Made by a program: the position numbers and the translations under genes
NCBI GenBank assembly: GCA_015063165.1
Contig: SUSZ01000005.1
Span: 46,223 to 110,222 of the forward strand
DNA length: 64,000 bases
Direction: 5' to 3'
From: Thermoplasmata archaeon
GTDB lineage: Archaea; Thermoplasmatota; Thermoplasmata; Methanomassiliicoccales; Methanomethylophilaceae
The notes under the pieces: model-generated
Databases searched by the model: none
What the model saw: the letters and a program-made list of their open reading frames with translations, nothing else
What the model was told of the DNA's origin: nothing
Shown: positions 38,007-47,106 of the stretch, one piece after another
Numbering within the stretch: the stretch's first letter is position 1
How the letters are laid out: each line of letters starts with the position of its first letter

Positions 38007-38828
38007 TCACTCCAGAGCGGCGTCCACCTGCTCCGACAGGTCGTAGGGCCCGTCGATCGGCTTCCCGTCGGCGTACAGCTTCTTGTCCTTCATGGACACC
38101 TTCCCGTCGGCGAAGGCCTTGATCGTGGCCACGATGAGGGGGAGCTCCCTTCTGGAGCCGTCCTCCCTGATCTTCTTGAACAGGGGCTCCTCGGCCCCCT
38201 CGTTCTTCTTTATATCCTCGAGGGTGGACGTCTCCAGCTTCCTCTCCATGTCCTCCCAGAGGCGGTCGTACTCCCCGCCGCGAATGGGGAACTCGCAGTA
38301 GGTGAGCGCGGCTCCCCTGTCCCACTCCTCGGTGCAGATGTGCATCATGGCGCCCTGGCTATCCGCCTTCTCGGCTATGAGCTGCCAGATGACCTCCTGC
38401 CAGGTCCCCTTGGGCCCGTCGGGAAGGGCGGGATGCAGGTTGAGCATGTCGAACGCCCTGCAGGTCTCGTCGTCCATCCACATCATGTATCCTGCCAGAA
38501 TGCCCAGGTCGAACTCGTAGGGTGAGGTCTTCTCTCTCAGGAGCTTGCCGTACTCCGCCCTCCACGCGTCCTCGTCCTCCTTGCGGAGCTCCGGCTCGAA
38601 CCTCTTCCAGGACGCGGTCACCAGCGGGATGCCGTATCCCTCGACCATGTCGAAGAAGATCTGCCTCTGCTCCTTGCGGGGGTTGTCTTCCTCCTTGTTA
38701 TCCCAGTTGCAGAAAACGAACGGAATTTCGATATCTAGGGCTCCTTCGGCCTTCTTGTCCATGACCGCTTTGAGGAGATTGCGGGACCCTGGGCCCCTGC
38801 CTGTGGAGAACCAACCTAACCTGAGCAT
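38007..38828 (-). CDS. purN: Phosphoribosylglycinamide formyltransferase-like protein
   Basis: GWFSTGRGPGSRNLL, LGILAGYMMWM, NLHPALPDGPKGTWQEVIWQLI. Confidence 0.82.
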   Translation of the reverse strand: MLRLGWFSTGRGPGSRNLLKAVMDKKAEGALDIEIPFVFCNWDNKEEDNPRKEQRQIFFDMVEGYGIPLVTASWKRFEPELRKEDEDAWRAEYGKLLREKTSPYEFDLGILAGYMMWMDDETCRAFDMLNLHPALPDGPKGTWQEVIWQLIAEKADSQGAMMHICTEEWDRGAALTYCEFPIRGGEYDRLWEDMERKLETSTLEDIKKNEGAEEPLFKKIREDGSRRELPLIVATIKAFADGKVSMKDKKLYADGKPIDGPYDLSEQVDAALE

Positions 38829-38863
38829 CGTCCCACCATTGTCGAGCATATAGATAAAAAGAA

Positions 38864-39271
38864 TCAGACATCGAAGACCACGGTGACCGAAGGAGCGGTC
38901 CTGTCGACCTCCATCATGTGGTAGGTCACCGCCTTGATCTCCGACCTGGTCCTGTGCTTGGACCTGTCGAGCTTCTCGCCTCTGCCGTCGCAGACGACCT
39001 TATTCCCATCGAAGCCGACTTTCAGCTCCTTGAAGATCATCTCGTCGCAGTCCAGCATGAACAGGAGCTCCGAAAGGAAGGAGTACAGCATATCCTCGTC
39101 GTCCATCCCCTCCACCTCGAAGCGGACCTCTTCCGAAGTCCCGACGTTGGCTAGGTCTACGGTCTGGTCGAACAGGGCGAACCCGGCGTTGGCGAAGCAT
39201 TCCTCGACGGTGCTCCCGAACGCCTTCACCATAAGGTCCGCGGTGTGGTCGATGAGGATGTACCTTTCCAT
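38864..39271 (-). CDS. Archease
   Basis: MERYILIDHTADLMVKAFGSTVEECFANAGFALFDQTVD... Confidence 0.95.
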   Translation of the reverse strand: MERYILIDHTADLMVKAFGSTVEECFANAGFALFDQTVDLANVGTSEEVRFEVEGMDDEDMLYSFLSELLFMLDCDEMIFKELKVGFDGNKVVCDGRGEKLDRSKHRTRSEIKAVTYHMMEVDRTAPSVTVVFDV

Positions 39272-39341
39272 GATATACCGAATTTCAAGGTCCGATATCA
39301 ACGTTGCCGACGAAATCAGGTCGGGGCGGGTAAATATCCGT

Positions 39342-40010
39342 ATGTCGTGCGCGACAGGGATGGAAGAAGAAGCGTTCGAGAGGGCCAAGGAGTTCGCGGA
39401 GAAGGTGTTCGAGGGGGATTCCAGCGGGCACGACATCCACCACACCCTGAGGGTCCATTCATTGGCGAGGTCCATATGCGCCGAGGAGGGAGGCGACGAG
39501 GACGTCGTCCGTATGGCCGCTCTTCTCCATGATGTCGACGATCCGAAGCTGTTCCATTCCACCGGATATCCCAACGCCCGCAGGTTCATGGAGGGGGAAG
39601 GTATGGACTCGGAAACGATCGAGAGGGTCGTCAGGATAATCACCCAGATCTCGTTCAAGGGCACAGGCACCGTCGTTCCGGACAGCTTGGAAGGCAGGAT
39701 AGTCCAGGATGCCGACAGGATGGACGCCATCGGCGCGATAGGCATAGCCAGGGCGTTCGCCTACGGAGGCAGCCGCGGGCGTCCCATGCACAATCCCGGG
39801 GAGAAGCCGAAGGAGAACATGACCGAGGCCGAGTACCGCGTGAACCAGGGCACGACGGTCAACCACTTCTACGAGAAGCTTCTGAAGCTGAAGAATCTGA
39901 TGAACACCGATGCCGCGAAGAGGATGGCCGAGGCCCGCCACAGGTACATGCAGGGCTTCCTGGACGAGTTCATGGACGAGTGGGACGGAAAGCGCCGATT
40001 TCTAGCATAG
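39342..40010 (+). CDS. HD-domain phosphohydrolase (ends in TAG)
   Basis: GHDIHHTLRVHSLARSI, LLHDVDDPK, VQDADRMDAIGAIGIARAF. Confidence 0.92.
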   Translation: MSCATGMEEEAFERAKEFAEKVFEGDSSGHDIHHTLRVHSLARSICAEEGGDEDVVRMAALLHDVDDPKLFHSTGYPNARRFMEGEGMDSETIERVVRIITQISFKGTGTVVPDSLEGRIVQDADRMDAIGAIGIARAFAYGGSRGRPMHNPGEKPKENMTEAEYRVNQGTTVNHFYEKLLKLKNLMNTDAAKRMAEARHRYMQGFLDEFMDEWDGKRRFLA

Positions 40011-40044
40011 CCGGTTTTTAGTAGTTCGATTAAAAGTAGAAATT

Positions 40045-40059
40045 CTACGAATATCGTAG
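40045..40059. promoter_or_regulatory. Third copy of the TACGAA palindrome, upstream of nadX
   Basis: CTACGAATATCGTAG, 14/15 identical to site 1 at 3101. Confidence 0.6.
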
Positions 40060-40147
40060 ATAAACTGTGATTATCGAACGAATTATGGGTATTTTTCTGT
40101 CAGTATCCCGTAAGTGCTTAATATGGATAACAATTTAAGCCGTCCTC

Positions 40148-40954
40148 ATGCGTATTACGATCGTAGGATGCGGCTCAATCGGGTCCAGGCTTGCTTTGGC
40201 CGCAGATGAGATGGCCGAGGTCAAGAGGATATATCTGACGGACAGCGTTCCCGGAATCGCCGAGGAGCTCGCCGCCAGGATGAAGAAAGCCATCGTCGTC
40301 GAGGACGTCGAGGAGGAGCTCTACCACTGCGACCTCGTCATCGAGTCCGCCACCCAGGCTGCCGCCAAGCAGATCCTGCCCAAGGTGGTCTCCAGAGGCG
40401 TGGACATCATGGTGACGTCCGTCGGAGCCCTGGTGGACGACGAGTTCCGCGAGATGGTCATGCAGAAGGCCAGCGAATGCGAAGCCAAGGTGTACATCCC
40501 GTCTGGAGCCGTCTGCGGAACCGACGGCCTGAGGTCCTCTTCCGTAGGAGAGCTGGAAGAGGTCGAGCTCATCGTCACCAAGGGACCCAAGAGCTTCCAC
40601 AACGTCCAGTATGTCATCGACAAGGGGATCGACGTCGACCAGGTGAAGGAGAAGACCGTCATCTACTCCGGCCCTGCAAGGGAGGCGGTCAAGGACTTCC
40701 CCAAGAACGTGAACGTCGCGGCTACCGTCAGCCTTCTGGGAATCGGATTCGACAGGACCAAGGTCACCATCGTTCTGGATCCCGAGACGCACAGCAACTC
40801 CCACGAGCTCAAGCTCAAGGGCGAGTTCGGGGAGATGGACTGCCACACGTTCAACGTTCCATATCCAGACAACCCCAAGACCTCGTATCTCGCGGCGATG
40901 TCCACGATATCCGCGCTGAAGAGGATCGTCAGGAACGAGTGGATCGGAATCTGA
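40148..40954 (+). CDS. nadX: L-aspartate dehydrogenase
   Basis: RITIVGCGSIGSRLA; GAVCGTDGLRSSSVGELEEVELIVTKGPKSF. Confidence 0.92.
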   Translation: MRITIVGCGSIGSRLALAADEMAEVKRIYLTDSVPGIAEELAARMKKAIVVEDVEEELYHCDLVIESATQAAAKQILPKVVSRGVDIMVTSVGALVDDEFREMVMQKASECEAKVYIPSGAVCGTDGLRSSSVGELEEVELIVTKGPKSFHNVQYVIDKGIDVDQVKEKTVIYSGPAREAVKDFPKNVNVAATVSLLGIGFDRTKVTIVLDPETHSNSHELKLKGEFGEMDCHTFNVPYPDNPKTSYLAAMSTISALKRIVRNEWIGI

Positions 40955-41263
40955 TCCTGGTAAACTATTCCGGAGCGGCCTTCCGCTCCGATTCGCGCCC
41001 TCGTACGGTGGCAAGGGCCTTCCCATGTCCATGACGGTGTACGCGTCTCCGAGAACGTGACGGAACCGGACGGCTGCGCCTATGTCGCAGCAGACCTCGG
41101 CCCGATTGTCTGCGCGCTGGCGATCCTCGCCCTTGTGCACCACGGCAGAAGCCCTGGATGGGACTGAGGGGATGACCCTCTCGGTCCTCCCGGATGGACG
41201 ATTTACGAAGCGTATGGACCAGTCTACCGACATGGTTATTTTCCACATTTAGATTACCCTAAC

Positions 41264-42352
41264 ATGGCAAAATCAAGGGCCGAGAGGCTCATATCGAACG
41301 CTGAAGGCATGGATGCCGTCGTCATAGCCAACGACGGGGAGCCCTTCCTGGACTCCACGTTCTGGTATCTCACGGAGCAGTCCTCCGGAACCTTCGAAGG
41401 CTCCTTCGCCATCGTCAGGAAGGACGGGACGCTGGACGTCATAGTAAGCATCCTCGAGGAGGAGTCCGCGAACGACGGAGTCGGGGATGTCCACGTGTAC
41501 CACGACCGCGAGGAGAGGGAGAAGTACATCAGGGACGCCCTTTCCGGATGCTCCAAGGTAGGGTTCAACACCCATTCCGCCACCTACGCCGCCGTCCAGT
41601 ACGTCAAGAAGGTAGCCGCGGACATAGAGCCCGTGGACGCCGGGAACGCCATCGATGCGACGGTATCTGTTAAGGACGCCAAGGAGATCGAGGCCACAAA
41701 GCACGCATGCAAGATATCCTCCCAGGTCGCCGCGGAGATCCCCGACTATCTGTCCGAAGGCGTCTCCGAGAAGGAGGTCGCGGCGAGGATGGACAGCAGG
41801 ATGCGCGAGCTCGGAGGCACCGGCAACGCCTTCGACACGATCGCGGCTTTCGGAGCATATTCCTCCCAGCCCCACCACATGCCCTGCGACTACAGGCTCA
41901 AGAAGGGCGACACCGCTCTGTTCGACTTCGGTTCCAAGTACGACAGGTACTGCTCGGACATGACCCGCACCGTGTTCCTCGGGAAGCCCCCGGAGATCCT
42001 GGAGAGGGCGTACGAGGTCGTCCGCGAGGCCCAGCTGGCCGGGATCGCGGAATACCACGACGGAGCCAAAGCCAACGCCGCGGACCTCGCCGCCAGGAAG
42101 ATCATAGACGAATCCGAGTTCAAGGGCAAGTTCATCCATTCCTTCGGGCACGGCATCGGCATGGACGTCCACCAGGCCATATCCGTCTCGCCCAGGTCCG
42201 ACCAGATCCTCCACGCCGGCAACGTCATCTCCGCCGAGCCCGGGATCTACATCCCCGGAGTCGGCGGCATAAGGATCGAGGACACCTGTCTTGTGACCGA
42301 GAACGGGTGCGAGGTACTCACTTCGTTCGACCATTCCTTCACGGTGGTATGA
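41264..42352 (+). CDS. M24-family metallopeptidase (Xaa-Pro aminopeptidase-like)
   Basis: DFGSKYDRYCSDMTRTVFLG, IHSFGHGIGMDVHQ, ISAEPGIYIPGVGGIRIEDTCLV. Confidence 0.94.
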   Translation: MAKSRAERLISNAEGMDAVVIANDGEPFLDSTFWYLTEQSSGTFEGSFAIVRKDGTLDVIVSILEEESANDGVGDVHVYHDREEREKYIRDALSGCSKVGFNTHSATYAAVQYVKKVAADIEPVDAGNAIDATVSVKDAKEIEATKHACKISSQVAAEIPDYLSEGVSEKEVAARMDSRMRELGGTGNAFDTIAAFGAYSSQPHHMPCDYRLKKGDTALFDFGSKYDRYCSDMTRTVFLGKPPEILERAYEVVREAQLAGIAEYHDGAKANAADLAARKIIDESEFKGKFIHSFGHGIGMDVHQAISVSPRSDQILHAGNVISAEPGIYIPGVGGIRIEDTCLVTENGCEVLTSFDHSFTVV

Positions 42353-43755
42353 TGCAGGAGCTCGTCAAAGCGGAGCAGTCCCAGGACGTCCTGTACAAGG
42401 CCGTCGAGAGGATGCAGGACATGGGCGCGGAGTTCGCCGACGCCAAGTCCCAGACCATCAGGAACGTCGGCGTAAGTTCTATGAACGGGGAGCTCAGGCA
42501 GCTCGTCCAGAAGAGCTCCGGCGGGGTCTGCATGAGGGCCTGGATAGGCGGGAGATGGGGATACGGCACCGTCGCCTCGTTCGACAAGGACGCTGTGTTG
42601 AAAGCGGCAGAGGATGCTGTGAAGAACGCCTCGGGAGAGAGGAAGTCAGACCTGGTGCTGGAGCCTTCCGCCATCAGGAAGCATATGCCCGCCCAGGTGA
42701 AGATCCACCCCGACAAGGTCGACATGTCCGAGAAGATAGACGTCGTTCTGGACCTTGACCGGGCGCAGACCATCGACGAGCGCATCGCCAACCGCGTGGG
42801 GGCGTATTCCGAGGAGATCAAGGAGAACCTCCTGGTCAACTCAGCCGGCTCCGACTTGGGCTGGGAGGAGGTCCGCACCCTGTGCAGGGCCATGTCCGTC
42901 GCGTTCGACGGAAGCGTAATGGAGCGCTACTACGACGGTCCTGACAGCACTCTGGGATACGAGGTCGTGAAGGACGCGGACATCGAGAAGATCGGAAGGA
43001 CCGCCGCGGAGGAAGCCATCAAGACCCTCGCGGCTAAGAGGGCCCCTTCCGGGAACCTCACGGTCATCTCCGATCCGATGGTCTCCGGACTGCTGGCTCA
43101 CGAGGCCATGGGACACGCCTCCGAAGGGGACGAGATCACCAAGAAGCGCTCGTTCCTCACCGGAGCGGTCGGCAGGAAGGTGGCCTCCGAGATAATCACC
43201 ATGTACGACAACGGGACCGTTCCCGGAGCCCACGGGTCCATCCCGTTCGACGACGAGGGGACGCCCTCGTCCTGCACCAAGATCATCGACAAGGGGGTCT
43301 ACAACGGCTACATGCACAGTCTGGAGACGGCATCTCAACTGGGATGTAAGCCCACCGGCAACGGAAGGGCGGAGAGCTTCGGGAAGAGGACCTGGGTCAG
43401 GATGACCAACACGTACTTCGGTCCTGGGGACTGGGACAAGGACGACCTTGTCGCCGACACCAAGCACGGCATCCTGTGCGACAAGATGGTTAACGGCATG
43501 GAGGACCCTGTGGGAGGATGCTTCGAGGCCAAGTGCCTGAGGGGGTTCCTCATCGAGAACGGGGAGATCACCGACATGCTCCAGTCGTTCACCCTGACCG
43601 GAAGGTCGGTTGAGATCCTATCTTCCGCTGACGCTCTGACCAAGGAGGTCATCCTCGACGGAGGCATGTGCGGAAAAGGGATCGAGGACTGGGTCCGCGT
43701 GTCGTCCGGAGGGCCTTACATGCGCGCCAGGATGATCGTGGGGGGAGGACAGTGA
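42349..43755 (+). CDS. tldD: TldD-family metalloprotease
   Basis: LLAHEAMGHASEGDEI; ends GKGIEDWVRVSSGGPYMRARMIVGG; ATGATG start overlaps upstream stop. Confidence 0.93.
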   Translation: MMQELVKAEQSQDVLYKAVERMQDMGAEFADAKSQTIRNVGVSSMNGELRQLVQKSSGGVCMRAWIGGRWGYGTVASFDKDAVLKAAEDAVKNASGERKSDLVLEPSAIRKHMPAQVKIHPDKVDMSEKIDVVLDLDRAQTIDERIANRVGAYSEEIKENLLVNSAGSDLGWEEVRTLCRAMSVAFDGSVMERYYDGPDSTLGYEVVKDADIEKIGRTAAEEAIKTLAAKRAPSGNLTVISDPMVSGLLAHEAMGHASEGDEITKKRSFLTGAVGRKVASEIITMYDNGTVPGAHGSIPFDDEGTPSSCTKIIDKGVYNGYMHSLETASQLGCKPTGNGRAESFGKRTWVRMTNTYFGPGDWDKDDLVADTKHGILCDKMVNGMEDPVGGCFEAKCLRGFLIENGEITDMLQSFTLTGRSVEILSSADALTKEVILDGGMCGKGIEDWVRVSSGGPYMRARMIVGGGQ

Positions 43756-45071
43756 CCGTCTATCCCGACGACAGGGCGATCCAGGCTCTGAAGAGGTACG
43801 ACCAGGCCGAGACCTACGTGTCGGAGACTGTAGTGAACACGGTCTACATCGACGACTCCAAGATAAGCAACATCGAGACGAAGACCGAGTCGGGGATGAT
43901 GTTCCGCATGGCCAAGGACGGCAAGATGGGGAAGTCCTCCGTCTCGCTCAACTCCCCAGGCTCGGTGGACGACTGCCTGAGGATGGCCGAGACAGTTCTG
44001 AAGTATTCTCCGGTGAACAACGTCTTCCAGGGATACGCCCAGCCTACCCAGGCCAAGATCTCCGCTCCCGACGTGTGGGACAAGAAGGTCGAGAACATCA
44101 CCCCCGACGAGCTCAGGGAGCTTGCCAAGATCCTCATAGGGAGCTGCAGGGTGAACATCCCTCGCGCCCAGATACGTGTGTCCTGCACCGAGACCCGCAC
44201 CGTGAACAGCAACGGCGTGGACGTCGGCCACAGGAGCACCCTGGTCTACGGACATTTCACCTCGATGACCGTCAGGGACCACCCCGGAGAGGGGATGGAG
44301 ACCTACCATGGCTCCCATCTATGCCTGGACCCCGTGTTCATCGGGCAGGAGCTGTCCCGCAAAGCCGAGGCCGCCGCCGTCTGCAGGGAGTTCAAGGGCA
44401 CCGAGAAGCTCTCGATGATTCTGCCCCCCAGCGAGCTCGGCGACATGCTAACATCGTCTGTGGGATCCGCCATCAACGGCGAGAACTGCAAGTACGGACG
44501 CAGCATGTGGAAGGACTCTATCGGCAAGGAGGTCGCATCCGGATGTCTGGACATCGTCGACGACCCTACCGTCAAGGCTCCCCTCTCATGCGTGTTCGAC
44601 GACGAGGGGGTCCCTGCCGAGAGGAAGCCCGTCATCGAAGGGGGCATCCTGAAGGGGTTCCTGAAGGACACCTACTGCGGCGGAAGCACCGGGAACGGCA
44701 TGCGCAGGTCCAGTGTGGAGGCCCAGGGAGCCTATGAGAGGACCCCCACCATCAAGCCTCTGAACCTTGTGGTGAAGCCCGGAAAGCTCACCAGGGAGCA
44801 GATCATCGAGCAGACGGACAACGGGATTCTCGTGGAGAAGTTCGCCTGGCCGGAGGCCGACGAGCTCACCGGAAGGTTCGGTCTCAACGTCAGGAGCGGG
44901 TACATAATCAGGAAGGGAGAGATCGCCGGAGTGGTGAACAACGCCCTCCTGATGGGAAACATGCTCGAAGCTGTGAAGGGGATCGAGGCCATAGGCAACG
45001 ACCCTGCCCAGATGGGTGTCATAACCGTCCCCACGATGAGCTTCTCTGGAACGGAGCTCGTAGGGAACTGA
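43752..45071 (+). CDS. TldE/PmbA-family protein
   Basis: TldD/PmbA fold sequence and overlap with tldD; GTG start. Confidence 0.9.
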   Translation: MTVYPDDRAIQALKRYDQAETYVSETVVNTVYIDDSKISNIETKTESGMMFRMAKDGKMGKSSVSLNSPGSVDDCLRMAETVLKYSPVNNVFQGYAQPTQAKISAPDVWDKKVENITPDELRELAKILIGSCRVNIPRAQIRVSCTETRTVNSNGVDVGHRSTLVYGHFTSMTVRDHPGEGMETYHGSHLCLDPVFIGQELSRKAEAAAVCREFKGTEKLSMILPPSELGDMLTSSVGSAINGENCKYGRSMWKDSIGKEVASGCLDIVDDPTVKAPLSCVFDDEGVPAERKPVIEGGILKGFLKDTYCGGSTGNGMRRSSVEAQGAYERTPTIKPLNLVVKPGKLTREQIIEQTDNGILVEKFAWPEADELTGRFGLNVRSGYIIRKGEIAGVVNNALLMGNMLEAVKGIEAIGNDPAQMGVITVPTMSFSGTELVGN

Positions 45072-45119
45072 AACCGGGGGCGGGTCTCCCGCTCTCATTT
45101 CTTATTTCAATCAGAAAAA

Positions 45120-45500
45120 TCAGAGCATCGGTTGGACGATGATCCTCTGTCTGTCCCCGATGTCGTCCATGCGGGAGCAGTCTCCGATCATCTTTCCGAT
45201 CCTGATGACAGGATAAGGTGCGACAGGCTTTCCGTCCTCCCCGCTGAGGGGGGTAGGTCCGAAGAACACGCAGAAAGCGCTGGGACCGGGCCAGTACGCT
45301 ATGTCCCCGGTTTCAAGTTCAGTGATGCGGCCCTCTTTGGGCAGTATGACGTCCAAGGGGAGCTCGCAGTACATCATCCCCCCGAGCATGTTCGTCTCGA
45401 GGGTGATGGGCGGGGAGAGCCAGATAGCGTTCGAGATGTCCGACTGGTCGAGGTCTCCTATGAACTCTCCAGCGTGGCTCCTTATGGATATCCTGCTCAT
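45120..45500 (-). CDS. Cyclophilin-like domain protein
   Basis: GDIAYWPGPSAFCVFFGPTP. Confidence 0.75.
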   Translation of the reverse strand: MSRISIRSHAGEFIGDLDQSDISNAIWLSPPITLETNMLGGMMYCELPLDVILPKEGRITELETGDIAYWPGPSAFCVFFGPTPLSGEDGKPVAPYPVIRIGKMIGDCSRMDDIGDRQRIIVQPML

Positions 45501-45518
45501 CCTTCCGCCCCTTCAGGT

Positions 45519-46505
45519 TCACTTCTTCCTCTCGAAGAGCCTGCGGATCTCTCTTCCGGTGACCTCGAGCTGGAGCTGCTTCTCCTTCTCCTCCATCGCC
45601 TTGAGGTTGACGAGGCCGTCGGCCCACTCCTGCCTCCACTGGGTCTTGAAGGTGCCGTCCTCGATCTCCTTGAGGATCTGCTTCATGTTCTGCTTGGACT
45701 GCTCGGTGACGACCCTCTCCCTTCTGGTCAGTCCGCCGTACTCGGCGGTGTTGGAGACGACGTGCCACATGAGCTCGAATCCGCCCTTGTTGATCAGGTC
45801 TACGATGAGCTTGGTCTCGTGGAGCACTTCGAAGTAGGCCATCTCGGGAGGGTATCCGCCCTCGACGAGGGTCTCGAACCCGCGCTTGATGAGCTCGGTC
45901 TGTCCGCCGCAGAGGACCGCCTGCTCTCCGAAGAGGTCGGTGTAGGTCTCGTTGTCGAAGGTGGTTTCGAAGACTCCTGCACGGGTGGCTCCAAGTCCCT
46001 TGGCGAGGCCGAGAGCGATCTTCTTGGCGTTGCCGGTGACGTCCTGGTAGACGCAGATGAGGGCAGGGACTCCGAATCCCTCGGTGAAGACGAGCCTCTC
46101 CATGTCTCCGGGAGCCTTGGGGGCCATCATGATGACGTCCACATCCTTGGGAGGGACGATGAGCTTGTAGGTGATGGCGAATCCGTGAGCGAACTCGAGA
46201 GCGGCGCCCTTCTTAAGGTTGGGCTCGACGTACTCCTTGTAGATGTCGGGCTGGATCTCGTCGGGGAGGAGCATGAGCACGACGTCCGCGTCCTTGACCG
46301 CGTCGGCGAACTCGGCAACCTTGAGTCCGTCCTCTTTCACTTTCTCCCAGGACTTTCCAGTCCTTCTCGCTCCTACCGTCACGTCGATACCGGAGTCGTG
46401 GAAGCAGAGGGCCTGAGCCCTTCCTTGGGCGCCGTATCCGAGCACAGCGACCTTTTTTCCATCGAATATCCCGAGGTCGACGTCTTTGTCGTGGTAAAGT
46501 TGCAT
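45519..46505 (-). CDS. ilvC: Ketol-acid reductoisomerase
   Basis: VAVLGYGAQGRAQALCFHDSG; LFGEQAVLCGGQTELIKRGFETLVEGGY. Confidence 0.96.
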   Translation of the reverse strand: MQLYHDKDVDLGIFDGKKVAVLGYGAQGRAQALCFHDSGIDVTVGARRTGKSWEKVKEDGLKVAEFADAVKDADVVLMLLPDEIQPDIYKEYVEPNLKKGAALEFAHGFAITYKLIVPPKDVDVIMMAPKAPGDMERLVFTEGFGVPALICVYQDVTGNAKKIALGLAKGLGATRAGVFETTFDNETYTDLFGEQAVLCGGQTELIKRGFETLVEGGYPPEMAYFEVLHETKLIVDLINKGGFELMWHVVSNTAEYGGLTRRERVVTEQSKQNMKQILKEIEDGTFKTQWRQEWADGLVNLKAMEEKEKQLQLEVTGREIRRLFERKK

Positions 46506-46589
46506 TAAATCGCCAGACTCCCGTACCGTCAACGAACTCTTATATCTTTCATATCAACTTAAATAACTCTTAATGTGTTAGTGCATTAT

Positions 46590-47039
46590 ATGGAGCAGGA
46601 ACACTCCGTCAGATTTCATCAGTTTCTAGATAAAGCCACCCGTTTCGTGAGGAATTCGGCAGCGGGAGACGCGGATGGCCAGGGGTTCAGGCATTACCAC
46701 ATCCCCTTCCTGGTTTCCATAGCCCGCTCCCCCGGAATATCCCAGAAGGGGCTCTGCGAAAGGGTTCCGCTCGACAAATCCAGAGTGTCGATCGTCGTTC
46801 GCGAGCTGATCAGCCTGGGCCTCGCCGTCAACAGCAGCACCGGCAAGGTATGGGCGCTGAATCTCACCCAGAAGGGCATGGATGCTTACAAGACCGCTAT
46901 GGAGATCACCATCAGGATGGACGATTCGATATTCTCAGTTCTGACAGAGGAGGAGACGAAGACCTTCCTGGCTCTCACCTCGAAAATCTCTCAGCGCATA
47001 GACGAGTTGTCGGGGGAAGATAAGCTCAAAGACCCTTGA
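46590..47039 (+). CDS. MarR-family transcriptional regulator
   Basis: wHTH GISQKGLCERVPLDKSRVSIVVRELISLGLA; upstream of MFS efflux gene. Confidence 0.88.
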   Translation: MEQEHSVRFHQFLDKATRFVRNSAAGDADGQGFRHYHIPFLVSIARSPGISQKGLCERVPLDKSRVSIVVRELISLGLAVNSSTGKVWALNLTQKGMDAYKTAMEITIRMDDSIFSVLTEEETKTFLALTSKISQRIDELSGEDKLKDP

Positions 47040-47106
47040 TTCGTAGGTTGCATCATAAACCACCCTTTCTTTTATATACAATAACAGATTGCGCAACAAA
47101 GTTGCT

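Noticed and set aside
41707-42348. N-terminal 214-residue extension of the TldD ORF
   Set aside because: Overlaps the M24 peptidase in another frame; start at 42349 is the plausible one
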